Assembly (NCBI GenBank): GCA_937967505.1
Contig: CALCJM010000036.1
Location: 60,533 to 124,532 of the forward strand
Reading direction: 5' to 3'
DNA: 64,000 nucleotides
DNA from: an uncultured Pirellulaceae bacterium
Lineage (GTDB): Bacteria; Planctomycetota; Planctomycetia; Pirellulales; Pirellulaceae
Made by a program: the position numbers and the translations under genes. The notes beneath the pieces are model-generated. The model had not been told where the DNA came from. It did no database searches and saw nothing but the letters and a program-made list of their open reading frames with translations. This document shows positions 1 through 9,160 of the stretch, piece by piece. Numbering within the stretch: the first letter of the stretch is position 1; every line of letters begins with the position of its first letter.

Positions 1-2
1 AA

Positions 3-914
3 GGCTACGTGCTGGACCGGCAGGAGCTCCTGCAGAAGATCGAGGAAACGGTGAAACTCGGTGGCGAACAGATTTTGCTCCAGGGGGGGTTGCACCCAAA
101 GTACAAACTGGACTGGTACGAGGATATGCTTGAAGAGATCAAGCAAAATTTTCCTCAGCTGAACATTCACGGTTTCAGCCCACCGGAGATCCATCACTTC
201 ACCAAACTGAACAATCTGTCACTGGAGGAGGTACTCAGCCGACTCAAAGCTGCCGGATTGGGCAGCCTACCTGGTGGCGGGGCCGAGATTCTCAATGACC
301 GTGTCCGCAAGGAAATTACACGCGGCAAGGTCATGACCGAGGACTGGCTGAATGTGATGCGCGTCTGGCACAAGCAGGGCGGACGCAGCAGTGCGACGAT
401 GATGTTCGGCCATGTGGAAACACTCGAGGAGCGAATCGAACACTTACAGCGTTTACGAGACCTGCAAGACGAAACGGGCGGATTCACCGCGTTCATTTGC
501 TGGACGTTCCAGCCAGACAATACGGACATGGCGGACGTGCAGCCGTTGGGCGCGTTTGAATACTTGCGCATGCAGGCGGTTGCCCGATTGTTCTTGGACA
601 ACTTTGATAATATTCAATCCAGCTGGGTGACGCAGGGACTGAAAATTGGCCAGCTGGCGTTGACCTACGGTGCCAACGACATGGGCAGTCTGATGATTGA
701 GGAAAACGTCGTCGCCGAAGCCGGCACGGTTCATCATTTGACGCTGGACCAGATCAGAGACTGCATTTCGGAACTGGGTTTTGAGCCTCAGCAACGCAAC
801 GTGCACTACCAGTTGATCGATCAGGATCAGCAGGCGAAATCCATCGAAGCCAACCGCCGGTGGGTGGAAGAAAAGCTTCAGGCCGCCCAAGCGGGCGTCT
901 ATCAACTGTCGTAG
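3..914 (+). CDS. mqnC: cyclic dehypoxanthinyl futalosine synthase MqnC (5'-truncated by window edge)
   Basis: This is the C-terminal ~300 residues of the radical-SAM enzyme that cyclises dehypoxanthine futalosine in the futalosine route to menaquinone. The frame is open to the left edge, so the start and the CxxxCxxC iron-sulfur motif lie outside the window. The reading begins in 'GYVLDRQELL' and continues through conserved MqnC blocks: 'QILLQGGLHP', 'FSPPEIHH', 'LPGGGAEIL', 'MMFGHVETLEER' and 'WTFQPDNT'. These distinguish it from the related MqnE and CofH. The GTG at 9 is internal (a Val), not a start. It ends with TAG at 912-914. The identification is firm at family level, and it implies menaquinone synthesis by the futalosine pathway rather than the classical MenA-H route. 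Confidence 0.9.
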   Translation, partial: GYVLDRQELLQKIEETVKLGGEQILLQGGLHPKYKLDWYEDMLEEIKQNFPQLNIHGFSPPEIHHFTKLNNLSLEEVLSRLKAAGLGSLPGGGAEILNDRVRKEITRGKVMTEDWLNVMRVWHKQGGRSSATMMFGHVETLEERIEHLQRLRDLQDETGGFTAFICWTFQPDNTDMADVQPLGAFEYLRMQAVARLFLDNFDNIQSSWVTQGLKIGQLALTYGANDMGSLMIEENVVAEAGTVHHLTLDQIRDCISELGFEPQQRNVHYQLIDQDQQAKSIEANRRWVEEKLQAAQAGVYQLS

Positions 915-1049
915 ATATCCGACAGAGGGATTTTGCAATCGATCGATTGCAATCCCGGTCTTTCAGCGACCGGTTGCCAGCATTTGCGTTACGACCCTCG
1001 ATTCAACCACAAGAGCGCGAAGAAGCCAGAGGCTTTGTCGCTTGTCTTC

Positions 1050-1117
1050 TCTCTGTGCTCCTCCGTGTCCTCTGTGGTTTATCCTTGGTTTATCCCTAGT
1101 TTATCCTTGGTTTATCC
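1050..1117. repeat. 11-bp tandem repeat (x4) preceded by a CTCTGTG-rich tract
   Basis: Four 11-bp units of the form (G/T)TGGTTTATCC lie head to tail at 1074-1084, 1085-1095, 1096-1106 (CTAGTTTATCC) and 1107-1117. They are preceded by a tract rich in CTCTGTG/CTCCGTG/CCTCTGTGG. Similar 'cctctgtgg' strings recur between genes in many bacterial genomes. No gene is visible in 915-1179, and the tract separates the convergent ends of mqnC and ndk. Confidence 0.6.
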
Positions 1118-1179
1118 ACCAATGGAGAATCGACGACAAACCCGGAAGTCGATGCAACGCTTATTGACCGAAACGACGC

Positions 1180-1638
1180 TTACTCGTCGCCGGCACGGCA
1201 CCAGGACTCCAGACAAGAATCGAAATCGCAGATTTCTTCGTCCGAGAAATACAGCGCGATCTCTCGCGCTGAGGCTTCTGCGCCGTCTGAAGCGTGCACC
1301 AGATTCATCTGACGACTGCTGCTGAAGTCGCCCCGGATCGTTCCCGGTGCGGCGTTAAGTCCGTTGGTGGCACCCAGCATTTCGCGGATCACACGAATCA
1401 CATCCAACCCCTGCGCCACAATCGCGACCACGGGGGCAGCGGTAATGAATTCCTCCAAACCCGGGTAGAACGGCTTTTCGACGTGTTCGGCGTAGTGCTG
1501 TTTGGCCAAATCTGGCGTGACCCGCATCAGCTTCATGGCGACAATCTCAATCGCTTTGTCTTCGAAACGGGAGATAATTTTTCCCATCAGGCGGCGTTGT
1601 ACACAATCAGGCTTCAATAGTACGAGAGACCGTTCCAT
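1180..1638 (-). CDS. ndk: nucleoside diphosphate kinase
   Basis: This 152-residue protein transfers the gamma phosphate between nucleoside tri- and diphosphates through a phosphohistidine. It starts 'MERSLVLLKPD', the standard N-terminus of the family, so I chose the ATG at 1638. A longer reading to 1791 adds 51 residues with no family similarity. The phosphorylated histidine is His115 in 'NLVHASD', and 'RGDF' and the nucleotide-binding 'GATN' block are present. Its length is slightly above the usual 140-145. The C-terminus 'FDSCLESWCRAGDE' is a short extension that may vary between lineages. It is convergent with mqnC and divergent from korA. Confidence 0.93.
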   Translation of the reverse strand: MERSLVLLKPDCVQRRLMGKIISRFEDKAIEIVAMKLMRVTPDLAKQHYAEHVEKPFYPGLEEFITAAPVVAIVAQGLDVIRVIREMLGATNGLNAAPGTIRGDFSSSRQMNLVHASDGAEASAREIALYFSDEEICDFDSCLESWCRAGDE

Positions 1639-2032
1639 CACTTTTACATCCAGAAAAACAGGAGGGTTAATAATTGAAATTTCGACGCAGTTTAACAAAG
1701 GTTTCCCCCTTCCGAAAACAGGGGCTTTGGGTGAAAATGACGATGTTTTTGGGGTCGCCCCAAAATCCGGCAGGCAGTATCGTTCCCACACACGGGGTTA
1801 CGTCTGTAACGGAACCCATTTCCCGACAATCCTGACCAACGGCTTTCTGACAAACTACAGCGAAATATCGGATTCGATTGAAGGTTTCGACCAATACAAT
1901 TTTTCGCTTGATCAGCAGGGCACATCCGTTGTCACGATGATCTTGACCGTTTCTCGGCCGCCCAATTTTTCTACCCAATCGCCTCCTGGTTGACGGTGTA
2001 TTTCGACCTCACCAGAAGCAGTAAAAAATTCA
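1639..2032. other. intergenic region between divergent ndk and korA
   Basis: This 394-bp region between divergently transcribed genes should hold both promoters. It has no ORF with family-like content, and the longer open frames here overlap ndk in the wrong strand. No clear -35/-10 pair, hairpin or repeat stood out by eye. Confidence 0.4.
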
Positions 2033-3901
2033 ATGACCAGCTCCGCAGAATTATTCCCCCCGACAAAAAAACCAGCTGAATCCGTTTCCGGCGTCACCGT
2101 CCGACTGGCCGGCGATTCGGGTGACGGCATGCAGCTGCTGGGTACTCAGCTGACCAACACGTCCGCGCTTTCCGGTAACGATGTTGCGACCTTTCCTGAC
2201 TTCCCCGCCGAGATTCGCGCCCCGCGCGGAACACGCGCCGGTGTCAGCGGTTTCCAGGTACAGTTTTCCGCCGAGGAGATTTTCACCCCCGGTGACGGGG
2301 TCGATACGCTGGTCTGTATGAATCCGGCAGCCCTGATTACCAACATTGGTGACCTGCGACGCGGCGGCATTCTGATCGTCAACTCGGATGGCTTCGGGGC
2401 CAAAGACCTGAAGCTGGCCAAACTGGACAGCAACCCGCTTGAAGACGGCACGATCGAGGGCTTTCGTACCATCAAAGTGCCAATGACCACGATGACCCGG
2501 GGCGCAGTCGAACCAACAGGCCTGTCCGTCAAGTTTGCCGATCGCTGTAAAAATTTTTTCGCGATGGGGCTGGTATTCTGGTTGTACGGTCGCGACGTGG
2601 AACCCACACTGCGGTTTATCGAAAACAAGTTCTCAGGCAAACCCGACATTGCCGAGGCCAACCGGTTGGCGTTGATGGCCGGTTGGAACTACGGTGAAAC
2701 AACCGAAAACTTTGCCTCGACGTTCCTCGTACCTGCCGCTGACCTGGAGCAGGGCGTTTACAAAAATGTAATGGGCAACCAAGCGTTGGCTTGGGGGCTG
2801 ATCGCGGCGGCCGAACTGAGCGGCAAGGAACTGTTTCTGGGGTCGTACCCGATTACGCCGGCCAGTGATATCCTGCACGAACTAAGTAAGCACAAGAACT
2901 TTGGCGTTCGCACATTCCAGGCCGAAGACGAAATTGCTGCGGTTTGTTCCGCAGTGGGGGCCGCCCTAGGCGGTAGCATGGCAATCACCACCAGCAGTGG
3001 CCCCGGTATCGCGCTCAAGGGCGAAGGCATCGGGCTAGGATTGATCTTGGAACTGCCATTTTTGATCATCGACGTGCAACGCGGTGGCCCAAGTACGGGG
3101 CTGCCCACCAAAACGGAACAGTCAGATCTGTTGATGGTAATGCACGGGCGCAACGGGGATTCTCCACTGCCCGTGATCGCAGCACAGAGTCCCGCCGACT
3201 GCTTCAACGTTGCCATCGAAGCGTGGAAGATCGCCACCAAATACATGACGCCTGTTTTTATTCTGTCCGATGGCTACATCGCCAACGGATCTGAACCGTG
3301 GAAAATTCCGGACGTGGATGCACTTGAGAAAATCGAAATCAACCATCCGGGACCTCGTGCCGAAGATGATCCGCCGTTCATGCCGTATTCGCGCGATGAG
3401 AATCTGGCACGTCCGTGGGCGTTGCCCGGTACCCCGGGCCTAATGCATCGCGTTGGTGGTCTGGAAAAACAGGACGGCACCGGTAACGTCAGCTACGACC
3501 CGGACAACCACCAGTACATGGTGGAAACCCGTGCCAAAAAAGTCGAATTGGTGGCGGAGTCCATTGGTGACGCCGAGGTGTTTGGCAAATCCCGAGGCAC
3601 TCTTGTGCTCAGCTGGGGCGGAACCTACGGCGCTTGCCGCACGGCAGTCAAAACGGCGCTGGCAGACGGCGTCGAAGTCGGTCACGTGCACTTGCGGTGG
3701 ATCAACCCGTTCCCCGCCAACCTGGAAAATTTGCTCGGTCAGTACGACAACGTGCTGATTCCGGAACTGAACACTGGCCAGCTGCGATTGCTGATCAAGG
3801 ATAAATTCCTGACCAACGCAATTGGTTTGAACAAAATCAAAGGCAAGCCGTTTCATGTTTCCGAGATCGTGGGCAAGATCAAGGAACTTTCCAACGGGTA
3901 G
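2033..3901 (+). CDS. korA: 2-oxoacid:ferredoxin oxidoreductase, fused gamma-alpha subunit (KorA type)
   Basis: This 622-residue protein is the gamma/alpha chain of a CoA-dependent 2-oxoacid:ferredoxin oxidoreductase, most likely using 2-oxoglutarate. The first ~220 residues form the gamma domain ('VRLAGDSGDGMQLLG', 'FPAEIRAP'). The alpha domain follows, with the diagnostic 'SYPITPASDILHELSK' near residue 270, 'FQAEDEIAA', 'TSSGPG' and 'QRGGPSTGLPTKTEQ'. The gamma-alpha fusion and length match KorA/OorA proteins of aerobic bacteria. The ATG at 2033 places the gamma motif at residue ~23. korB follows 109 bp downstream in the same direction. The two subunits form the complex that can replace 2-oxoglutarate dehydrogenase and reduce ferredoxin. 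The exact substrate cannot be proved from sequence. Confidence 0.93.
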   Translation: MTSSAELFPPTKKPAESVSGVTVRLAGDSGDGMQLLGTQLTNTSALSGNDVATFPDFPAEIRAPRGTRAGVSGFQVQFSAEEIFTPGDGVDTLVCMNPAALITNIGDLRRGGILIVNSDGFGAKDLKLAKLDSNPLEDGTIEGFRTIKVPMTTMTRGAVEPTGLSVKFADRCKNFFAMGLVFWLYGRDVEPTLRFIENKFSGKPDIAEANRLALMAGWNYGETTENFASTFLVPAADLEQGVYKNVMGNQALAWGLIAAAELSGKELFLGSYPITPASDILHELSKHKNFGVRTFQAEDEIAAVCSAVGAALGGSMAITTSSGPGIALKGEGIGLGLILELPFLIIDVQRGGPSTGLPTKTEQSDLLMVMHGRNGDSPLPVIAAQSPADCFNVAIEAWKIATKYMTPVFILSDGYIANGSEPWKIPDVDALEKIEINHPGPRAEDDPPFMPYSRDENLARPWALPGTPGLMHRVGGLEKQDGTGNVSYDPDNHQYMVETRAKKVELVAESIGDAEVFGKSRGTLVLSWGGTYGACRTAVKTALADGVEVGHVHLRWINPFPANLENLLGQYDNVLIPELNTGQLRLLIKDKFLTNAIGLNKIKGKPFHVSEIVGKIKELSNG

Positions 3902-4010
3902 TCGCGCGACCAGACGCGTGCGAGTTAGTCGCGCAGCCATCCCGGGCCCGGACAGATCCGGCCCGAAACACTTATATCACTTGAATTTGAATCTGAATTG
4001 ACGATCTGCC

Positions 4011-5021
4011 ATGAGCACTGAACTTCCGGTACTTTCCGCCAAAGATTTTGCCTCCGACCAGGACGTACGTTGGTGCCCGGGCTGCGGCGACTACTCCATT
4101 CTAGCGCAGATGAAAAACGTCCTTGCCTCCATGGGCAAAAAACAGGAGGAGACGGTTTTCATCTCTGGAATTGGCTGCTCCAGCCGTTTCCCGTACTACA
4201 TGAACACCTACGGCCTGCACTCCATTCACGGTCGCGCCCCCGCATTTGCAACGGGGTTAAAATCAACGCGTCCGGAACTGGATGTGTGGGTGATTACCGG
4301 GGACGGAGATGCATTAAGTATCGGCGGAAACCACTTCATTCACTTGATCCGCCGCAACGTGGACCTGAACATCATCCTGTTCAACAACAGTATTTATGGC
4401 CTGACCAAGGGACAGTACTCGCCCACATCGAAGGTCGGCACGAAAACCAAAAGCACACCGATGGGATCCATCGACCAACCTCTGAATCCATTGTCGGTTG
4501 CGATCGCAGCAGAAGCATCGTTTGTGGCAAGGTCGGTTGATTCGAACGTGAAACACCTCCGCACAACGCTACAGCGCGCCAGTGAGCATCGCGGGACATC
4601 CTTTGTCGAGGTCTACCAGAACTGTAATATCTTCAACGATGGTGTCTGGGATTACGCCAAAGCCAAAGCGACCAAGGACGAATCGACCGTTGAACTGGAG
4701 CATGGCAAACCACTCATTTATGCCAAGGGCAACAAAGGCATCCGGTTAAACGGCTTCGCACCGGAGACGGTTGACCTGGACGGCAAGATTGCCCAGGATG
4801 ACCTGCTGTTCCATGACGAAAAACTGGAATCCCCTCAATTGGCGTACCTGCTCAGCCGTATGCGCCACCCCGAATTCCCGGAACCGATCGGTGTCTTCCG
4901 TGCGGTCGATCGCCCGACGTACGACAGTCAGATCAATGCCCAAGTCGATTTTGCACGTGAGAAAAACAGCAGAGGCGATCTGAAGACGCTGTTTAACAGC
5001 GGCGATACGTGGACGGTGTAA
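4011..5021 (+). CDS. korB: 2-oxoacid:ferredoxin oxidoreductase beta subunit (KorB type)
   Basis: This 336-residue thiamine-diphosphate-binding beta subunit partners with the KorA protein upstream. Near the N-terminus is 'WCPGCGDYSIL' (residues 21-31), whose cysteines help bind the iron-sulfur cluster. It is followed by 'GIGCSSRFPYY', 'HGRAPAFATGLK' and the ThDP/Mg motif 'GDGDALSIGGNHFIH' (about 97-111), with 'NNSIYGLTKGQ' behind. The ThDP motif normally ends in a loop with 'NN.IYG.T.GQ.SPT', which is intact here. The protein is somewhat longer at its C-terminus than minimal KorB. It sits 33 bp upstream of a glycosyltransferase that is probably unrelated in function. Confidence 0.93.
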   Translation: MSTELPVLSAKDFASDQDVRWCPGCGDYSILAQMKNVLASMGKKQEETVFISGIGCSSRFPYYMNTYGLHSIHGRAPAFATGLKSTRPELDVWVITGDGDALSIGGNHFIHLIRRNVDLNIILFNNSIYGLTKGQYSPTSKVGTKTKSTPMGSIDQPLNPLSVAIAAEASFVARSVDSNVKHLRTTLQRASEHRGTSFVEVYQNCNIFNDGVWDYAKAKATKDESTVELEHGKPLIYAKGNKGIRLNGFAPETVDLDGKIAQDDLLFHDEKLESPQLAYLLSRMRHPEFPEPIGVFRAVDRPTYDSQINAQVDFAREKNSRGDLKTLFNSGDTWTV

Positions 5022-5054
5022 GCACGCAGACGCCCCCTTCGCTAGGCTTGCCCC

Positions 5055-6239
5055 ATGACCGGTCCTGAAAAAAAGCTACTGGTTGTGTTTGAGTTTGACA
5101 CGCTCAACGGCGGCGAAAACTCCATACTGGCGGTCGTGCCGCTGTTGATCGAGGCAGGCTGGAGCGTCACCGCACTTTGGCCGGGCCCCACGCCTTCAGC
5201 CACTGATGCCGGTAGTAACAATCGCGCGGACAAGATCAATACCCTTGCCGGCGCGTTGGACCTTGCCGGTGCGGAAAAAATCGTTCTTCCCACCCATGAC
5301 CCGTCCGGGGCACGCAAATCCCAGGAGCGTTATCGTGATGATCTGGCAAAGATCCTCATGTGCACAACGCCTGATCTTGTATTGTGCAACAGTCTCTCCA
5401 CCAGCCGGCTGTGCGGGCCGGTAACAAAGCGGCTGATGATTCCCTCGGCTGGCTACCTGCGCGACATCATTAAACTCAGCCGCAAAGCCGTTTCCGATGT
5501 GAACGAGTTGGACCGAATCTTTGCCGTATCGCAAGCCACGATGAACTTCCACGCGGCCCAAGGAATGGACGCTGGGAAAATTCGGGTGATTTACAATGGC
5601 GTGGATCTTGAGCAATTTCATCCGCGCAATCGCACGTCCCCAACAGCGCTGAAAAAAGGACTTAGTATCCCGGAGACAAGCCCTGTGGTTTTGTTCGTTG
5701 GCCAGATCGGGATGCGAAAAGGCATCGACGTGTTGGTGGAAGCGTTTGGACAAGTTTTGCCAACATCACCGGATGCCCATTTGGTGATCATTGGTCAGCG
5801 CCATTCGCAGAAACAGGAAGCACGCGCATACGAAAGCAGTGTTGCCCACGCCAGTCAACAACCGCCACTGGCGGGACGCGTACACTGGTTGGGTCGTCAA
5901 ACCAACGTCGCAGATTGGATGGCGGCATCCAGGGTGTTATTGCATCCCGCACGGCAGGAACCGCTGGGGCGCGTGATCCTCGAAGCAGCAGCCAGCGGGT
6001 TGCCCATCGTAACCACCCTGGTCGGCGGCAGCCCCGAGATCCTTGGCTGTAATGATTCTTTTGATCTGCTGTGCAACAAAGACGATGCGGCGGCACTGGC
6101 AATGCGCACCGGCCAATTGCTGATCGACGGTCAACTTTGGCAATCGGTTTCGAGGGAGTTGAGAAATCTGGCCGTGCGCCGGTTCGACCGACACACTTGC
6201 GCCCGCGCGCTGGCATGGAACCTGAACGATCTGCTTTAA
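5055..6239 (+). CDS. glycosyltransferase, GT4-like (GT-B fold)
   Basis: This 394-residue protein transfers a sugar from an activated donor, probably during polysaccharide or cell-surface glycan synthesis. The N-terminal half has 'FDTLNGGENSIL' (acceptor-domain glycine-rich loop) and a Rossmann-like arrangement up to about residue 180. The C-terminal half carries the GT4 donor-site blocks 'VIYNGVDLEQFHP', 'LFVGQIGMRKGIDVLVEAF', 'VHWLGRQTNVADWMAAS' and the E-x7-E motif in 'EPLGRVILEAAASGLP'. No signal peptide or membrane segment is seen, so it should be cytoplasmic or peripheral. The next gene makes UDP-xylose, a possible donor for a glycan built by this enzyme. The donor and acceptor are not deducible. 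Confidence 0.85.
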   Translation: MTGPEKKLLVVFEFDTLNGGENSILAVVPLLIEAGWSVTALWPGPTPSATDAGSNNRADKINTLAGALDLAGAEKIVLPTHDPSGARKSQERYRDDLAKILMCTTPDLVLCNSLSTSRLCGPVTKRLMIPSAGYLRDIIKLSRKAVSDVNELDRIFAVSQATMNFHAAQGMDAGKIRVIYNGVDLEQFHPRNRTSPTALKKGLSIPETSPVVLFVGQIGMRKGIDVLVEAFGQVLPTSPDAHLVIIGQRHSQKQEARAYESSVAHASQQPPLAGRVHWLGRQTNVADWMAASRVLLHPARQEPLGRVILEAAASGLPIVTTLVGGSPEILGCNDSFDLLCNKDDAAALAMRTGQLLIDGQLWQSVSRELRNLAVRRFDRHTCARALAWNLNDLL

Positions 6240-6407
6240 CAATCTGCCTGAATAATCGTTCCCTTCGACAAAACGTGCATGACCGGTACTCGACCATGCC
6301 CCGTTGAACTGCTTTTGGCTGTTGTATTTCAACGGCAGTAATTACAATCGCGGAATGATCATCCTTTGACCGATGAATTTCCCGGAACACGAAAACGAGA
6401 CTCACAC

Positions 6408-7382
6408 GTGGCGATAATAAAACGAATTCTGGTATCCGGTGGCGCAGGTTTTTTGGGATCACACCTTTGCGAGCGTCTGGTCAAACAGGGCCACGACGTA
6501 ATCTGCCTGGACAATTTTTACACCAGTCAGAAAACCAACGTCACCCACCTGCTGGGTCAGCCAAACTTTGAACTGATCCGTCACGACATCATCGATCCAA
6601 TTCTGTTGGAGGTGGACGAGATTTACAATCTGGCTTGTCCGGCGTCTCCCGGTCATTACCAGTACAATCCCATCAAGACGATGAAGATCAGCATCCTTGG
6701 TTCAATCAACATGCTGGGAATGGCCAAGCGCTGTAATGCCAAGATTTTCCAGGCGTCCACCAGTGAAGTCTACGGCGATCCGGAAGTTCATCCACAACCG
6801 GAAAGCTACAAAGGTTCCGTCAACCCGATCGGAATTCGCGCCTGTTACGACGAAGGGAAACGCGCAGCCGAGACGTTGTTCTTCGATTATCACCGCTACA
6901 ACAAAACCAATATTCGTGTTGCCCGAATTTTCAATACATACGGGCCGCGCATGCACCCGTTTGACGGACGCGTCGTCAGCAACTTTATTCGTCAGGCACT
7001 CGCCGGCGAAGATATCACCATTTTTGGCGACGGCAGCCAGACACGCTCGTTCTGCTATCGGGATGATCTGGTGGAGGGATTTCTGAAACTGATGGCAGCC
7101 CCGGATGAAATTACCGGCCCGATTAATCTGGGCAATCCCGGGGAATATTCGATCAAAGAACTGGCTGAAGAAGTGCTGTCCATTGTCGATAGCAAATCAA
7201 AACTGGTTTACGGGCCACTGCCACCGGACGATCCGACTCGCCGCCAACCTGATATCACCCAGGCCCGGAAGGAACTTGATTGGGAACCGCAGGTGCCGCT
7301 GCGGGAAGGTTTGGAAAAGACGATTGCCTGGTTCAAAAAGATCGACCTAGATCACTACCGACCGCCAACGCCAAATTTCTGA
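6408..7382 (+). CDS. UDP-glucuronate decarboxylase (UDP-xylose synthase), SDR family
   Basis: This ~324-residue NAD-dependent enzyme converts UDP-glucuronate to UDP-xylose. The Rossmann loop '[15 protein letters not shown]' lies at the N-terminus and is followed by '[13 protein letters not shown]'. '[18 protein letters not shown]' is characteristic of the UXS family, then come '[15 protein letters not shown]', the catalytic Tyr in 'RACYDEGKR', '[10 protein letters not shown]' and '[10 protein letters not shown]'. I prefer the GTG at 6408, which begins close to the first beta-strand. A TTG at 6366 would add 14 residues of no family similarity. The gene lies 168 bp after the glycosyltransferase in the same direction. 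The family call is secure. Confidence 0.92.
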   Translation: MAIIKRILVSGGAGFLGSHLCERLVKQGHDVICLDNFYTSQKTNVTHLLGQPNFELIRHDIIDPILLEVDEIYNLACPASPGHYQYNPIKTMKISILGSINMLGMAKRCNAKIFQASTSEVYGDPEVHPQPESYKGSVNPIGIRACYDEGKRAAETLFFDYHRYNKTNIRVARIFNTYGPRMHPFDGRVVSNFIRQALAGEDITIFGDGSQTRSFCYRDDLVEGFLKLMAAPDEITGPINLGNPGEYSIKELAEEVLSIVDSKSKLVYGPLPPDDPTRRQPDITQARKELDWEPQVPLREGLEKTIAWFKKIDLDHYRPPTPNF

Positions 7383-7811
7383 TTCGCATTTGCAGCAATA
7401 CCGCCGCCGAGGTGCGCCTGAATATCTTAAGAGGCCCGTTTACCCGGGCACTCGAAATTTGGCTTTCTCCTCGATCACCTTTAAATCGGCTGCATCGTTA
7501 CCATCGTCTTTTGACGACGAGTCCAACTTTGGCGTAGATGTCACTGAGAGCTCGTCTTGAAGCTGGCAAGCGTAGCTTCGTTTCAGCCCGCAATACTGGC
7601 AGAACTGTTTCAAATCGTGTTCCGGATCACCACGCCACGTTGATCGACAGGAGTATTTTCCGCTGGTTCTCTCCACCCGATTCCAGGTCAAGTTTGTCTG
7701 CTGCCGCGCCGAAGACAACCCTACAACGATCTCAGCATCAATGACAAAGCGGGTCAGATCGATCGACCCGTTTCACGCAACAGCGCCAACAGTTTCAGGA
7801 GCGGTCACAAT
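7383..7811. other. intergenic region between UXS gene and RdgC-like gene
   Basis: This is a 429-bp stretch. It contains one doubtful minus-strand reading frame (7440-7718, listed separately). It also contains a palindromic sequence near 7750-7772 (CGGGTC with a 9-nt loop to GACCCG) that could be a weak hairpin terminator or regulatory stem just ahead of the next gene. No convincing promoter was recognised. Confidence 0.4.
7440..7718 (-). CDS. doubtful small protein with a CxxC pair
   Basis: This minus-strand frame of 92 residues from a TTG has few hydrophobic residues. It contains a possible zinc-knuckle pattern, 'CQYCGLKRSYAC', near its middle and a hydrophilic C-terminal half ('SSSKDDGNDAAD'). 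No family is recognised. The frame remains open upstream to 7773 without an ATG, so the start is uncertain. It would be divergent from the RdgC-like gene. It could equally be a chance frame in a long intergenic region. It is listed because the gap is otherwise empty and the composition resembles a protein. Confidence 0.25.
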   Translation of the reverse strand: MSSARQQTNLTWNRVERTSGKYSCRSTWRGDPEHDLKQFCQYCGLKRSYACQLQDELSVTSTPKLDSSSKDDGNDAADLKVIEEKAKFRVPG

Positions 7812-8993
7812 ATGGGGTTTCTTTCCGGCAGTGTCACCTTTCAACGTTATCGAGTTACCGACGATCCTACAGGGGAATTCGGGGCAGGTCACATCGAAAA
7901 ACTGGAACAGTATGTGATCGGTAAATCGCCAGGCAACATCTACGAGGAACCCGACGTTGGGTTTTCGGGTGGCGCTCACCTGTTGGACACCGACTTTGAC
8001 CTTGAAAAAAACATTATTGGCGAAGCGATGCACTTCGGGGTCCGAATTGACAGTTGCCAGATTCCTTCCCCCATCAAACGCGCATGGATGCATCAGGAAC
8101 TGGCCAGTTTTCTGAATGACAACCCTGGAGGCAAGCCATCCAAAACCCAACGAAGCGAAGCGAAAGAAGCTGTCGAAGATCGTTGCGCTCAGGAAGCCGA
8201 AAAGGGAAACTTCAAGAAACTGTCGGAGATCTCCGTACTGTGGGATGCCGTTTCCGATACGATTTTCCTAGGTGGGACTTCCGAAAAAACGAACGATACT
8301 GTATTGGGGTTGATGGAACGGGCGTTCGGCATCTCCGTTGAAAAAGTCTCTTGCGGGAAATTGGCGACCGAGATCGCCGACGAAATTGGCCGGAACGAGG
8401 GCCTGTTTGCCGCGACGCCCACCGCATTTGGAGAACACTCCTCCGGCAATGTTGTCTGGTGGAACGGAATGGGTGATAACTATGACTATCTGGGTAACGA
8501 ATTTTTGCTGTGGTTGTGGTGGCAATGGGAAACAGAATCCAACGTAATTTCTCTGGCAGATGGAAGCACCGTCTCCGGGATGTTCGCGCGCAGCCTGAGC
8601 CTTGACTGTCCCGAAGGCGAACACGGCAAGGAATCAATTTCATCCGAATCACCGGTCGCACTTCCCGAAGCAGCACTGGCGGTGAAGATGGGAAAACTGC
8701 CCCGCAAGGCCGGCCTCACACTGGTCCGCAACGATCTCAAATTTGACTTCGCGTTGCAAAGCGAAATGTTCTCCGTTGGCAGCGCCAGAATTGGCACGGC
8801 TGACGAATCTGCCACCATGTCACATGAGCTGACCGATCGAATCGCCCATGTCCGTGAGCTGGCCGACACGGCCGACTACCTTTTCCAGGCATTTTGCGAG
8901 GTTAGGCTTGGCAAAGACTGGGACATCGAACTCAAGAAACTACAGAAGTGGCTTGGTAGTGAAACGCCCACCAGACACCAAAAAGCGGCGTGA
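7812..8993 (+). CDS. RdgC-like protein (recombination-associated, putative)
   Basis: This 393-residue cytoplasmic protein has no signal peptide or membrane segment. Its layout resembles bacterial RdgC, a ring-shaped DNA-binding protein that restrains RecA. It has a short N-terminal beta-strand ('MGFLSGSVTFQRYRV'), a central charged helical stretch of the type 'PSKTQRSEAKEAVEDR', and then 'ISVLWDAVSDTIFLGGTSEKTNDTVLGLMERAFG', which parallels the RdgC segment where a 'W.D...' strand is followed by a helix. Planctomycete proteins of this design are, to my recollection, annotated as RdgC family. The remainder ('WLWWQWETESN') is distinctive. The ATG at 7812 is the only sensible start. It ends in TGA, so TGA is a normal stop next door to the selenoprotein gene. 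Function is inferred from remote similarity only. Confidence 0.55.
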   Translation: MGFLSGSVTFQRYRVTDDPTGEFGAGHIEKLEQYVIGKSPGNIYEEPDVGFSGGAHLLDTDFDLEKNIIGEAMHFGVRIDSCQIPSPIKRAWMHQELASFLNDNPGGKPSKTQRSEAKEAVEDRCAQEAEKGNFKKLSEISVLWDAVSDTIFLGGTSEKTNDTVLGLMERAFGISVEKVSCGKLATEIADEIGRNEGLFAATPTAFGEHSSGNVVWWNGMGDNYDYLGNEFLLWLWWQWETESNVISLADGSTVSGMFARSLSLDCPEGEHGKESISSESPVALPEAALAVKMGKLPRKAGLTLVRNDLKFDFALQSEMFSVGSARIGTADESATMSHELTDRIAHVRELADTADYLFQAFCEVRLGKDWDIELKKLQKWLGSETPTRHQKAA

Positions 8994-9076
8994 CCTTCAT
9001 CTTTTGGCCCCGATATTTTCTGACAGACGGTGATCTGAAGAACAAACTGGCGGTTTTTCCGATGTGACCGATCGTG

Positions 9077-9082
9077 TATAAT
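9077..9082 (+). promoter_or_regulatory. candidate -10 box (TATAAT) for the selenoprotein gene
   Basis: A perfect TATAAT lies 78 bp before the ATG at 9161. The best upstream hexamer, TTTCCG or TTTTCC, is at 15-16 bp spacing and is a weak -35. It lies in the gap after the RdgC-like gene, so the downstream gene can be transcribed on its own. Confidence 0.5.
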
Positions 9083-9160
9083 CAATTCTGCAAATGGCGA
9101 TGCCGTTGAACCCATTTCCCGGCGCGGTGTTAACTGCCCGAAACCTACCGAAGACTTCCA

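Noticed and set aside
1502..1993. 163-residue plus-strand frame ahead of korA
   Set aside because: It overlaps the ndk gene on the other strand, has no family-like sequence and ends 40 bp before korA. I treat it as chance.
2033..5021. Pyruvate:ferredoxin oxidoreductase
   Set aside because: The gamma-alpha fusion and the two-subunit arrangement fit KorAB-type 2-oxoacid enzymes better than a four-domain PFOR.
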